Of a stretch of 58,667 nt of DNA, positions 8,996-17,558 are shown piece after piece. The notes below the pieces were generated by a model. The model saw nothing but the letters and a program-made list of their open reading frames with translations. It ran no database searches and was not told the origin of the DNA. The stretch comes from Botrimarina hoheduenensis. GTDB taxonomy: Bacteria; Planctomycetota; Planctomycetia; Pirellulales; Lacipirellulaceae. Location: assembly GCF_007859815.1 (NCBI RefSeq), contig NZ_SJPH01000007.1, forward strand, positions 108,362 through 167,028, read 5' to 3'. The position numbers were made by a program, and so were the translations under genes. Positions within the stretch are counted from its first letter, which is position 1. Every line of letters begins with the position of its first letter.

Positions 8996-10363
8996 ATGCG
9001 TCTGGCCAAGTGCTTCACGCTTACTGTCTCGCTGCTGACCGCGGCTTCGGCAACTTTGGCCGGAGAGCCGCTTCGCTGGCAGCCCAGCGGGGTGACACCG
9101 GTTGCGCACGCTGCGGCTTCGCGTCCCCAGCTGCGTCCCAAGGCACCCTCCGTGCCGATCTCATCGAGCCGTGCCACGCAGGCGGTTGCGACCGCACCGG
9201 TTGCTGCCAAGCAGCCGGCTCCAAGGGTTTCGAGCAATCCGCCGGCCAGCGCTCAGGGGGCTCAGGCCGTTCGTCGCGCTGCCTATCAGGTTGCCAGCCA
9301 GATGCCGAGCGACACCCGCGCGGCGGCTAGCCCTGGCGAGGCGATTACCCCCGCTTGTTACAACGGCAGCTGTGGCCCCGAATGCGGCTGCGGCATGCCC
9401 GGACCGTTGATGGACCCCTCGTGTGGGTTGGGTGGTTGTGGCGACGTTGCTTGCGGCGTCCCCTGCGATGATAGCTGCGGCTGCGGAGAGATCGGCTGCG
9501 GCGGCATGTGTGGCGAGGGCGTTTGCGGCTGTGGCTGCGGTGCCGGAGTCGGCAATTGCCTGTCACGCGGTGCCGTGCCGGTCGTCTTCTTTTTACCGCC
9601 GATCCAGAACCTGAACTTTTTCGGTGGTGTCCAAGCCTTCAAGGGCGCGCTGGATGCCAACCGTGACCGGGGCAACTTTGGCGGTAACCTTGGTGTCAAC
9701 CTCAGCGGTCGTATGGCTTGGCTGCCATTGCCGGGACTTGGCTATCAGCTCGGGTATCGCGCGGTTTCGAGCCAACTGCACGGCTCAGACATTGGCGATA
9801 CGGCCGACCCGCACACGCAGCAGTTTTTCACCGCCGGCTTGTTCCACCGCCAGTGTGTTGGGCTCAACTACGGCGTCGTTTACGACCTGCTCAAGGATGA
9901 ACGGATCGAGTCGGCCGACTTCGGCCAGCTCCGCGGTCTGATCAGTGTCCGCAATCCGCGCGGTCATGAGATCGGTTTCCTGTTTGCCCGGCACCTGAGC
10001 GACAACGTCCTCGCCGGACAAACCTATGAGGGTGTCGATCAGTACCTGCTCTTTTATCGCCTTTCGGGCCAGCAGGGGGGCGAGTTCCGCTTCTTTGGCG
10101 GCATGGACGACGACAACATGGGCATCGTCGGGGCCGATGTGGACGTCCCGCTGAACAACCGTTGGTCGTTGCAGTCGGGCTTCTCGTATCTCATTCCCGA
10201 GGACGATACCGCTGGCATCGGATCGACTCAGGAAGGTTGGAATATCGGCATGAATCTGGTGTGGCACTACGGCAAGCGGGCTCGTCAGTCTTACGGAGCC
10301 CCGTTCCGTCCGCTGTTTAACGTGGCTGATAATGGGTCGTTCTTTGTGGACGACAAACCGTAA
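8996..10363 (+). CDS. Secreted Cys/Gly-rich protein with predicted outer-membrane-type domain
   Basis: A signal peptide (KCFTLTVSLLTAASATLAGE) leads into about 90 residues rich in Ala, Pro and Ser. A Cys/Gly-rich segment of about 65 residues follows (repeated CG, GCG and CGCG). The remaining 260 residues have alternating beta-rich sequence (GYQLGYRAVSSQLHG, FFTAGLFHRQCVGLNYGVV). This arrangement is typical of planctomycete secreted proteins; it may match the family DUF6666, but that needs a profile search. The Cys cluster could bind metal or form disulfide crosslinks in the envelope. A GAGG ribosome site precedes ATG 8996. Function unknown. Confidence 0.75.
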   Translation: MRLAKCFTLTVSLLTAASATLAGEPLRWQPSGVTPVAHAAASRPQLRPKAPSVPISSSRATQAVATAPVAAKQPAPRVSSNPPASAQGAQAVRRAAYQVASQMPSDTRAAASPGEAITPACYNGSCGPECGCGMPGPLMDPSCGLGGCGDVACGVPCDDSCGCGEIGCGGMCGEGVCGCGCGAGVGNCLSRGAVPVVFFLPPIQNLNFFGGVQAFKGALDANRDRGNFGGNLGVNLSGRMAWLPLPGLGYQLGYRAVSSQLHGSDIGDTADPHTQQFFTAGLFHRQCVGLNYGVVYDLLKDERIESADFGQLRGLISVRNPRGHEIGFLFARHLSDNVLAGQTYEGVDQYLLFYRLSGQQGGEFRFFGGMDDDNMGIVGADVDVPLNNRWSLQSGFSYLIPEDDTAGIGSTQEGWNIGMNLVWHYGKRARQSYGAPFRPLFNVADNGSFFVDDKP

Positions 10364-10385
10364 GGGGTGTCGGGAATGGCTTACG

Positions 10386-10415
10386 GGGCCGGCGTTCTCT
10401 GGAACGCCGTGCCCC
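10386..10415. terminator. Hairpin between convergent genes
   Basis: The stem ggcgttc-tctg-gaacgcc, extended by an outer gggg/cccc, lies 23 bases past the Cys/Gly-rich gene and before the convergent PEP-CTERM gene. It lacks a T-run on either side, so it is only a possible bidirectional terminator. Confidence 0.45.
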
Positions 10416-10521
10416 GGGGCCGTTCGACAGGTGGTCTGCATCGGGGGCAGTACTAGCGATGCCACGCTAGGCCGCTCCGGCTAAACGGTTCCGCCCCGGT
10501 TTCACTACGCAAGGAAACGCG

Positions 10522-11250
10522 TTACGTGGCGATTCGGCGTCGCGGCACGGCAGAAAGCATGCCGATGGCGGCAAGCGCCAAGGCGGAGGGCTCGGGGATA
10601 CGCGGCGCATTGCTTCCGGGAATGAAGCCGGTAACCGACAGCTCACCCGACCAAGTGATCCGATAGGGGCCCTCAGGTACCGGGAAAAAACCGTCCAGGC
10701 CGTCGCTCGACGTCGGATAAAAGCTCTCATCGTTGTATGCGGTGATTGCTTCCTCCTCGGACAGCAAGAAGCTACCGATGGCGAGCAGATAGTCGCCCGG
10801 CGCGAGAAAAATCGACAGGTACGAGTCGTACCCATAGATCGAGCCATCGCCGTAGGTCGACGAAAAGTCGTCGTCGTTTGCGTCGATAAAGGTCCCGGGA
10901 GCCATCGCCCCGTTATCTTCAAAGAGGTAGATGTAGGGGTCGATGAACGCGATCTGGGCGTCGCCGTTGACGTCGAAGGTTTCATCAAAATCGTCGTCGC
11001 CATCCAGCAGATCTTCGGAATCGATCTCCCATGAGAGGGTGTCGATTGTCACGACACCGGGCGAGATCACGGTGAACAGCCACCAATCGACCGTGCTGCC
11101 GACGCGCCCGCCGGTATCGTCGAGGATCTCAAGAATGCTGCCCGTGATAACCGTCTCGGCAACACCTGCTTGTGCAAGTGGGACTGAAAATAGTGCCGCT
11201 GCGATTGAGGCAGTGGCTCCCAGCAAGGGAGCGAAGTGGTTGCGGCTCAT
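10522..11250 (-). CDS. PEP-CTERM secreted protein, DVUA0089-like
   Basis: A signal peptide (LLGATASIAAALFSVPLAQA) is followed by a domain with DWWLFTVISPGVVTIDTLSW, an acidic middle (DLLDGDDDFDETFD), and ...YIYLFEDNG and LAPGDYLLAIGSFLLS, the pattern of DVUA0089-type proteins. The C-terminus is a PEP-CTERM sorting signal: IPEPSALALAAIGMLSA then RRR. Such signals are recognised by exosortase, so export and sorting to the envelope or matrix is inferred. The Asp-rich blocks may bind calcium. The start is M at 11250, just before the signal peptide. Confidence 0.8.
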   Translation of the reverse strand: MSRNHFAPLLGATASIAAALFSVPLAQAGVAETVITGSILEILDDTGGRVGSTVDWWLFTVISPGVVTIDTLSWEIDSEDLLDGDDDFDETFDVNGDAQIAFIDPYIYLFEDNGAMAPGTFIDANDDDFSSTYGDGSIYGYDSYLSIFLAPGDYLLAIGSFLLSEEEAITAYNDESFYPTSSDGLDGFFPVPEGPYRITWSGELSVTGFIPGSNAPRIPEPSALALAAIGMLSAVPRRRIAT

Positions 11251-11749
11251 GAGCGGTCCGGGAGTTAGGACGGGGGGCATCGGTGCGGAAGCCCGCACCG
11301 GGTGCCGAGCGTATCCGTCATGAGTTCAATATGTCAAACATTTTCCGATGCTTAAGATCTCGAAAAACCTATGAGTCGCCTCAAGGTCAGCGGCTGGTGC
11401 GCGCTCCCAGCCGTCAGGCCCTTGAAGATCACGAATTCGTTGGTTAGCGGGAGACTGCTCGGAGGCATCGCTCGGTGTCACAAGGTCCGCTCTGCTTCGC
11501 AAGCACCCATGCGAAGTCTCGCGTCATGTATCCCTGTTGAAGGCTGCACCGAGACGCTACGGGCCGGGCTTTCTGTCCTGGTACCCGTCGAGCGCAACCT
11601 TTCACGGCTTGGAAACCCGAGCGAAACGCCGTAAACTAGGGCGTCGTGCGGGTTTTCGTAGCCCGTGCTGTTTGTCCACACCACTCCTTTGCTCAGCGAG
11701 CGTCGCCCCTTGGTCCCAAGCGGACAGGGGAAGCCGACCCGCTGCCCGA
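11251..11749. other. 499-bp divergent intergenic region
   Basis: Upstream region of the DVUA0089-like gene (minus) and the Arg-rich protein gene (plus). It contains an 8-bp perfect hairpin at 11281-11300 (cggtgcgg-aagc-ccgcaccg) in the leader of the minus-strand gene, about 30 bases from its start. A less GC-rich stretch near 11310-11370 may hold promoters. No gene was recognised. Confidence 0.45.
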
Positions 11750-13324
11750 ATGCCGAATCCGCCCTCTCGAGGCCGCCAAGACAACTGGGACGCTTTGCTT
11801 GCGGACCTTGGCACACCCGCCGCTCCGCCAGCAGCCAGCCAGCCGGCCGCTGCGCCGGCTCAGCCCGTTCCGGTTGCTCCGTCCGCTCCGGTGAGCGACG
11901 CCGTGCCGGCAGCACCGGCTGCCGCTGCCCCGCTGCCCGACGCCTATCCGAAGCCCAAGCCGAGCGCTTGGGATGTGTTGGTGGATGACTTGGGCATTGC
12001 GCCAGCAGTCAAGAACGCAGCGCCAGCAGCCAGAAACCCAGCGCCAGCAGCTGGGAACCCCGCCCCTGCGCGGGAATCCAAGCCGTCCCCCCCGACCGTC
12101 GCTTCTGCCCCGGCAAATGTTTCCTCTGCCGCTTCCGAGCCCGCCTCGAAGGCGGCTCCGAAGAGCGCGAGGGACTCTGCCGCTTCCAGCGGCAGGGGAG
12201 CGTCCGCCAAACGCTCCGCTGACAGCGACAAGTCGCCCACCGACCCGCCGACGTCGGGGGCTCCCTCGGTGAAGCCGCCGCCGAAGCGCGAGTGGGTGAA
12301 GTCCGAGGCGCTGGCAAAGAAACCACTTAGCGCGGTTGCGGAAGGCACCGCTCCGTCCCCGTCGGCTGCGCAGCCGACAGCCCCGCCGAAACCGCAACCC
12401 GCACCCGCCGTATCGAAGGCAAAAGCCCCGGCTGCTCAGGCAGCGCCGGCTGCTTCCGAATCAGAAGAGGCAAAGGGTGGCTTCGGGTTCGGGGGCTGGT
12501 TTCCGTTTGCCGGCCGGCGCTCAAAACGAGTTGCTGAAGCCGCCCTAGAGCCCGAGACGCTCGAAGAAGCCGAACTGCCAACCGATGTGTTTATTGCGTC
12601 GGAAGAGGAAACGGAGACGATCGCCGCCGATCCGAACGCGGGCGAAACCGACGAAGATCAAGACAAGCCCAAGCGCCGTCGCCGCCGCCGGGGCGGACGT
12701 CGGCGCGGAAAGCGTCGAGGCGAGGCTTCGGATGCGGGCGAAGAGGGGACCGTCACCGCAGCGGAAGAAGACCTGGAAGACGGAGCTTCGCTAGGAGACG
12801 ATGAAGACGCGGCCGGTGCCGCTAGCGATGCGGACTCGGAAGACGACGAAGAAAAGAGCGAAGACGGTCGGCGGAAGCGTCGCCGACGGCCCCGTCGTCG
12901 TCGCCGCAAGTCATCGGAAGAAGGCGACACGAGCGTCGCGGCTGACGCCGACGAGGACGAAGCGTCTGACGACACCCCGACCTCATCCGGTGCTCCCTAC
13001 GGACGACGTTCTGGTGCCGAGACGCTCGAAGAGGAAGACGAAGAAGACGACTTCGTCAAACCGAGCCACCACAACATCACACCTTGGGAGGAGGCGATCG
13101 GTGTTCTGGTCGATGCCAACATCGTGGCACGCCCCGACCGCCGGAAGCTGGGCAACGATTTTAGCCGCGGAGGCCGCGGAGGCCGTGGTTCGCGTGGCGG
13201 AAGCAGCAACAGCAGCGGAAACGCAAACAGCGGCGGTGGAAACAGCGGCGGTGGAAACAGTGGCGGCCGCCGCCGCCGGTCGTCGGGCAGCGAAAACCGG
13301 CCCCGCAGCGATTCTCCCTCTTAA
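11750..13324 (+). CDS. Disordered Arg-rich/RGG protein, probable RNA-associated
   Basis: 524 residues with almost no globular sequence. The N-terminus has two copies of a short acidic-aromatic motif (DNWDALLADLG and SAWDVLVDDLGIAP), possibly docking sites. An Ala/Pro-rich linker follows, with a 21-bp DNA repeat coding APAxxNP (11999-12061). The second half alternates acidic blocks with Arg stretches (KRRRRRRGGRRRGKRR, RRKRRRRPRRRRRK). A small conserved-looking motif, TPWEEAIGVLVDANIVARP, precedes an RGG tail (SRGGRGGRGSRGG) and Gly/Asn/Ser repeats. RGG and Arg-rich blocks suggest RNA binding. Start ATG 11750 is chosen because MPNPPSRGRQDNWDALL begins the repeated motif. Confidence 0.7.
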   Translation: MPNPPSRGRQDNWDALLADLGTPAAPPAASQPAAAPAQPVPVAPSAPVSDAVPAAPAAAAPLPDAYPKPKPSAWDVLVDDLGIAPAVKNAAPAARNPAPAAGNPAPARESKPSPPTVASAPANVSSAASEPASKAAPKSARDSAASSGRGASAKRSADSDKSPTDPPTSGAPSVKPPPKREWVKSEALAKKPLSAVAEGTAPSPSAAQPTAPPKPQPAPAVSKAKAPAAQAAPAASESEEAKGGFGFGGWFPFAGRRSKRVAEAALEPETLEEAELPTDVFIASEEETETIAADPNAGETDEDQDKPKRRRRRRGGRRRGKRRGEASDAGEEGTVTAAEEDLEDGASLGDDEDAAGAASDADSEDDEEKSEDGRRKRRRRPRRRRRKSSEEGDTSVAADADEDEASDDTPTSSGAPYGRRSGAETLEEEDEEDDFVKPSHHNITPWEEAIGVLVDANIVARPDRRKLGNDFSRGGRGGRGSRGGSSNSSGNANSGGGNSGGGNSGGRRRRSSGSENRPRSDSPS

Positions 13325-13353
13325 TTGGCTCGCCCCTCGGTCCCCTGCTGTCG

Positions 13354-14241
13354 ATGAACCGTCCGCCCGTCGCTGATCGTCCGAACCACAACGCCGCCAC
13401 GCCGGCCAATCAGTCGGCCGAAGACGTGAATCCGCTTGCGCCGGACGATGGGGGATGGCATTGCAGCCATCTGTACTACTCATTTGACCGTGTGGCGCTC
13501 AACGCCATGGCGTCGGTCCAGCGCGAGGCCGTTGCCCGCGCGCTGACAGAGACGCTCGATCCCGCTGCGGCGCACGCACCGACACGCTTGCAGACGCAGA
13601 TTGTCAGCGGGCATAAGGCCGATTTTGGCGTGGTGATGCTCAACGCCGACCCGCTGGTGATCGACGCGATCCATCAGCGACTTATGGCGAGCGCTGCCGG
13701 CGCGGTCCTACGCCCGGGCTACTCGTTCGTTTCGGTCACGGAGATCAGCGAGTACGTCCCCTCTGTGGAGGGGTATGGCAAGCGGCTGGTTTCCGAGGGA
13801 GATGAACAGGGTTCGCCCGCCTACAACGCGAAGCTGAAGGCCTACTCAGACCGATTGGAGGGGATGAACCGGCAGCGGCTAACGCCTGAACTGCCGCCGT
13901 ACCCCGCGGTCTGCTTTTATCCGATGAATAAGAAGCGGAAAGTCGGCGAAAACTGGTTTACACTGAGCAAAGAGGAACGCAGCCGGATGATGGGCGAACA
14001 CGCCCGCAGCGGTATGGCGTACGCCGGCAAGGTGAGCCAACTCATCACGGTCGGTTTGGGAATGGATGACTGGGAGTGGGGAGTCACCCTTTGGGGGGCA
14101 AACCCCAAGTATCTCAAAGACATTGTCTATGAGATGCGATTCGATGAAGCGAGTGCGCGGTACGCCGAATTCGGCCCCTTCTTAGTGGGGTACGTTGCCG
14201 ACACCGCGCAACTGATCGACCACTGCCGAGTGAGACGCTAA
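13354..14241 (+). CDS. chdC: Coproheme decarboxylase (HemQ/ChdC, chlorite-dismutase family)
   Basis: Converts coproheme III to haem b by oxidative decarboxylation, the last step of the coproporphyrin-dependent pathway. The C-terminal domain matches ChdC closely: catalytic Tyr189 in VCFYPMNKKRK, proximal haem ligand His216 in MGEHARSG, Gln229 in AGKVSQLITVG, then DDWEWGVTLW and YEMRFDEASARYAEFGPF. The N-terminal domain has WHCSHLYYSFD. Length is 295 residues; about 30 extra N-terminal residues are low complexity. All key residues are kept, so it is expected to be active. It sits 29 bases after the Arg-rich gene and upstream of a haem peroxidase. Confidence 0.93.
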   Translation: MNRPPVADRPNHNAATPANQSAEDVNPLAPDDGGWHCSHLYYSFDRVALNAMASVQREAVARALTETLDPAAAHAPTRLQTQIVSGHKADFGVVMLNADPLVIDAIHQRLMASAAGAVLRPGYSFVSVTEISEYVPSVEGYGKRLVSEGDEQGSPAYNAKLKAYSDRLEGMNRQRLTPELPPYPAVCFYPMNKKRKVGENWFTLSKEERSRMMGEHARSGMAYAGKVSQLITVGLGMDDWEWGVTLWGANPKYLKDIVYEMRFDEASARYAEFGPFLVGYVADTAQLIDHCRVRR

Positions 14242-14262
14242 CGAAGCGATCGATTTTCTGCT

Positions 14263-14323
14263 GATCTAGCCGCAAACGCCCCGTTGCCAGGGGTGATCTT
14301 CCTCTTCTGTTTTGCGGCAGATC
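14263..14323. other. Structured inverted repeat between chdC and the peroxidase gene
   Basis: gatctagccgcaaa (14263-14276) pairs with tttgcggcagatc (14311-14323), giving 13 pairs with one bulged A. The 34-base loop contains a second small stem (cccc-gttgcca-gggg). It lies 22 bases past chdC. Terminator, leader structure or regulator site cannot be told apart. Confidence 0.5.
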
Positions 14324-14471
14324 CCCAACCCTGCGGCGACGTTGTTTGTAGAAAGGGCCTCCGTTGGAGATCCCTTCAAGCAGCCATAAGGGGGAGTGCT
14401 AATTGGAAAATCGATCCGCTCGATCGAAGCCTTCACAACCTGACCAAGACACCACTGCCGAGCCCTCTCCG

Positions 14472-16163
14472 ATGAAACTAGAGTCAGTTACACGCTGCGT
14501 GATGCTGGTTGGCATTCTCGGCTGGGGAGTCTTAGCCAAGAGTGAGTACCGCACCATTGAGGGGACGGGCAACAACCTCGTGCAAGCCTCGTGGGGGGCG
14601 GCGGGCGAAGTGCTCCAGCGGGTAGCTCCTGCCGCGTACCCCGGTGACGGGTCGGGATCAACGATCCTCTCCTCGCCGGACCGTGCCAATCCGCGAGCCA
14701 TCAGCAACACGCTCTTCCCGCAGGTGACCAGCACCCCCAACGCGCGGGGGATGACGGCTGGCGTTTGGCAGTGGGGGCAGTTCCTGGATCATGATCTGAG
14801 TTTGACCCTGGCCAACAGCGCTGACCCGGCCATGATCTTCTCGCCGGCAGATCCCTATGGCATGGCGATGGTGCCGTTCAGCCGATCGCTAAGCGTGACC
14901 GACTCGAACGGAGTGCGTCAGCATGTGAACGAGATCACGAGCTACATCGACGCCTCGATGGTTTATGGATCCGATGCGGCCCGCGCGACGGCGCTGCGCG
15001 AGCACGCTGGCGGACGTTTACAGACCAGCGCGGGGGGCTTGTTGTTGCCAACCAGCAACTTGCCGGGACTCGGCACACTGGCCAACGATAACGGCGGCCT
15101 GGGAGCGACAACCTTGTTTGTCGCCGGCGATATCCGCGCGAATGAGCAAACCGGTTTGACGGCGATGCACACGCTGTTTGTACGTGAGCACAACCGCGTG
15201 GCGGGTCAGCTCTCCGCGCTGCATGCGGGGGACACCGCCTGGGATGACGAGCGTCTCTACCAGTCGGCCCGCGCGATCGTGGGAGCCCAGGTGCAGGCGA
15301 TCACGTACAACGAATTCCTGCCCGCGCTGATGGGGGTCTACGCCCCCACGAGCGGTGGCTACAGCTACTCGGCGGGCGTCGATGCCTCGATCGCAACGGA
15401 ATTCTCGGCCGCCTTCTTCCGCCTTGGCCACAGCATGCTCAACGAGCAGCTGCTGCTCGTGGACACCGCGGGCCAGCAAACCGGTGCGCTGACACTCGTC
15501 GAATCCTTCTTCAATCCGCAGCTGGTAATCGACTCGCCAGAAATCATTGATAAGACCCTCATGGGGTTGATGGCTCAGCAGGCGAACGAGCTGGATACAC
15601 AATTAATCGATGGCGTGCGTAACTTCTTGTTTGCGCCCAGCGGCGGTGTTGGCACGGACCTGGCCTCGTTGAATATCCAACGCGGCCGCGACCATGGACT
15701 GCCCGATTACAACACGCTCCGGGTTGCGTACGGTTTGTCGCCCGCCGCCACTTTTGCCGACATCACGAGCGATGCGGCCGTGCAAGCAAGTCTCGCACTG
15801 CTCTATGGCGACGTCGACAACATCGACCCCTGGGTCGGGGCCTTGGCGGAAGAGCAATTGGCCGGAGCGAGTGTCGGCGAACTGATGGGGACCGCCCTCA
15901 TCGATCAATTCACACGCCTACGCGACGGCGATCGCTTCTTCTACAGGGGCGACGCTGAATTGATATCGCTCGCTTCGACGGTCGGCGTCGATCTCGCGAC
16001 GATGACGCTTACGGACGTCATTGTTTGGAACACCGCGATGGCTTACGAGGACATGCCCCCCAGCTTTTTCATGGGGACCCTTGTTCCTGAGCCTTCGGCG
16101 CTGGCTCTGATCGTGTTGGGTATGGGGTGGGGGAGTGGTCGGCGCTCGTCTCCTCGAGGCTAA
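14472..16163 (+). CDS. Animal-type haem peroxidase with PEP-CTERM signal
   Basis: A peroxidase-cyclooxygenase superfamily protein of 563 residues. Key residues of the family are visible: Asp106 and distal His107 in WGQFLDHDLS, catalytic Arg222 and Glu225 in IRANEQTGLTAMHTLFVREH, and proximal His320 in FRLGHSMLNEQ. The conserved NIQRGRDHGLPDYNTLR follows. In mammalian enzymes the Asp and Glu form ester bonds to haem. An N-terminal hydrophobic segment (CVMLVGILGWGVLAKS) serves for export. The C-terminus is PEP-CTERM (VPEPSALALIVLGMGWG then RR). It presumably makes hypohalous acid or oxidises phenolics outside the cell. ATG 14472 is chosen over TTG 14403 because it directly precedes the signal peptide. 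Confidence 0.92.
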   Translation: MKLESVTRCVMLVGILGWGVLAKSEYRTIEGTGNNLVQASWGAAGEVLQRVAPAAYPGDGSGSTILSSPDRANPRAISNTLFPQVTSTPNARGMTAGVWQWGQFLDHDLSLTLANSADPAMIFSPADPYGMAMVPFSRSLSVTDSNGVRQHVNEITSYIDASMVYGSDAARATALREHAGGRLQTSAGGLLLPTSNLPGLGTLANDNGGLGATTLFVAGDIRANEQTGLTAMHTLFVREHNRVAGQLSALHAGDTAWDDERLYQSARAIVGAQVQAITYNEFLPALMGVYAPTSGGYSYSAGVDASIATEFSAAFFRLGHSMLNEQLLLVDTAGQQTGALTLVESFFNPQLVIDSPEIIDKTLMGLMAQQANELDTQLIDGVRNFLFAPSGGVGTDLASLNIQRGRDHGLPDYNTLRVAYGLSPAATFADITSDAAVQASLALLYGDVDNIDPWVGALAEEQLAGASVGELMGTALIDQFTRLRDGDRFFYRGDAELISLASTVGVDLATMTLTDVIVWNTAMAYEDMPPSFFMGTLVPEPSALALIVLGMGWGSGRRSSPRG

Positions 16164-17343
16164 GGTCGACCCATACCAGTCGGTGGTCCGAAGCCGCAGC
16201 GGCTTCGGCACCGGGCTCACCCGCCACGGGCCAAAAGACGCCCGAACCCACGACCCTCAACCCTGCCGAGGGAAGCGCGTAGTCGATCCTCAGGTTGCCG
16301 TGGCCGTCGCGACCAAAGTCGCCCGTGTCGTGCGTGGGGTCGGCTTGGTGATCCGCGTTGAGCGACGCGTTGTTCTGGCTTGCGTCGATCGCTCCCACGC
16401 TGCGGGGCCGGGGGTCCTTCGCGAGCGACGGGCTGCTCAAGAGCCGGCGGATCGCCTCGGTCTGTCCCGATCCGTCTAGCGGATCGGCGTTCAGGTCGCC
16501 CAGCACGACGAACTCGGCACCGGGCGATAAGCTCCCGCTTTGGCCGCGGTCATCGACAAAGTAGTCGGGCAGTTGACCGGCCGTGTACTCACGCACCAGC
16601 CGCACCTCGTCGGCGTTGCGGCAGCCGTTGCGATCCTCGGGCCCATCGAAGACCGGTGGCGTGGGGTGCGAGCAGATGAGGTGCAGCGCCCTGTCGTTGG
16701 GCACCCGAACCACGACGTCCCACAGACTCTTAGACGGAAGCCTGAGAGCCGCCCAGGTTGCATCGTCGTAATACGACTCTCCGCTCGGAAGCACGGGACG
16801 GCGGGCGTTGGGAAGCGTGCTCCACGGCAAACGCTGAAACGTGCGTGTGGCCTGCGTGTCGATCGGCCATCGCGAGAGCACGGCCATGCCGTACTGACCC
16901 GGGTACCTGCCATAGCCCCAGGCGTCTTCGGGGTCGGTCGTTTGTTGGTTGCGGTTGAGATCGCGGCCGCTGGGGTACCCGGTATTGACCGGTGCCTGGA
17001 AGATATGGCGGTAATCAATCGGCAGCTGTCCGGCTTGCCCCACGGCCAGATAGCGCTCGGCAAAGAGTGTTGCCGGATGCTTTTGAGAGTCCTGGTCGAT
17101 CTCGCACAGCAGCAGAATGTCGGGCCGGACACGCTGGATCACCTCGGCAATCTGGCGGGCTTGCGCGTCGGTGCCCGAGGCAAGGTCCGCGGCCAGCTGT
17201 CCCGCCGCAGCGCGGTACAGGGCCACGTTGTAGGTCGCTACGCGTAGGGTGCCCTCTTCGGCGGCAGCATTCGCCACAAGGAAGCATCCGAGCGCCCCCA
17301 GAAGAAAGGGGACGGGGTGCCAAGCGTTTGATTGGGCCAACAT
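16069..17343 (-). CDS. Secreted endonuclease/exonuclease/phosphatase-family protein
   Basis: An EEP-fold phosphoesterase with a signal peptide (PVPFLLGALGCFLVANAAA). Motifs: RVATYNVAL near the start of the mature domain, the metal-binding Glu in ILLLCEIDQD, VVLGDLNADPLDGSG, and the C-terminal SDHRLVWVDLSL. These are the Asn, Glu, Asp-x-Asn and Asp-His residues of the fold, so catalysis is likely. Substrate could be nucleic acid, phosphoinositide or sphingomyelin-like; close bacterial relatives are annotated only to superfamily. Start ATG 17343 places the signal peptide at the N-terminus. The last 95 bases overlap, tail to tail, the PEP-CTERM coding part of the peroxidase gene. Confidence 0.87.
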   Translation of the reverse strand: MLAQSNAWHPVPFLLGALGCFLVANAAAEEGTLRVATYNVALYRAAAGQLAADLASGTDAQARQIAEVIQRVRPDILLLCEIDQDSQKHPATLFAERYLAVGQAGQLPIDYRHIFQAPVNTGYPSGRDLNRNQQTTDPEDAWGYGRYPGQYGMAVLSRWPIDTQATRTFQRLPWSTLPNARRPVLPSGESYYDDATWAALRLPSKSLWDVVVRVPNDRALHLICSHPTPPVFDGPEDRNGCRNADEVRLVREYTAGQLPDYFVDDRGQSGSLSPGAEFVVLGDLNADPLDGSGQTEAIRRLLSSPSLAKDPRPRSVGAIDASQNNASLNADHQADPTHDTGDFGRDGHGNLRIDYALPSAGLRVVGSGVFWPVAGEPGAEAAAASDHRLVWVDLSLEETSADHSPTPYPTRSEPAPKAQEQGSP

Positions 17344-17558
17344 TGGCGGTCGTTGCTGGGGGGGAAGGGGGGGATCGCGAAGCTGCTGAGATCTTAACTC
17401 TTTCGTTGGGGGGTCTGTAGCAGCTTTGCGCACGGGGGTTCGCCGGGTAGACTCCGCCGCTAGCACCGCGGTTGGGGCGGGCCTGCGGGCTTTCGCCTTT
17501 GTCCGCACAGCGAGTCAGGCAGACCCACAACGAGTCGATACCTAGTAGCGAGGTGATC

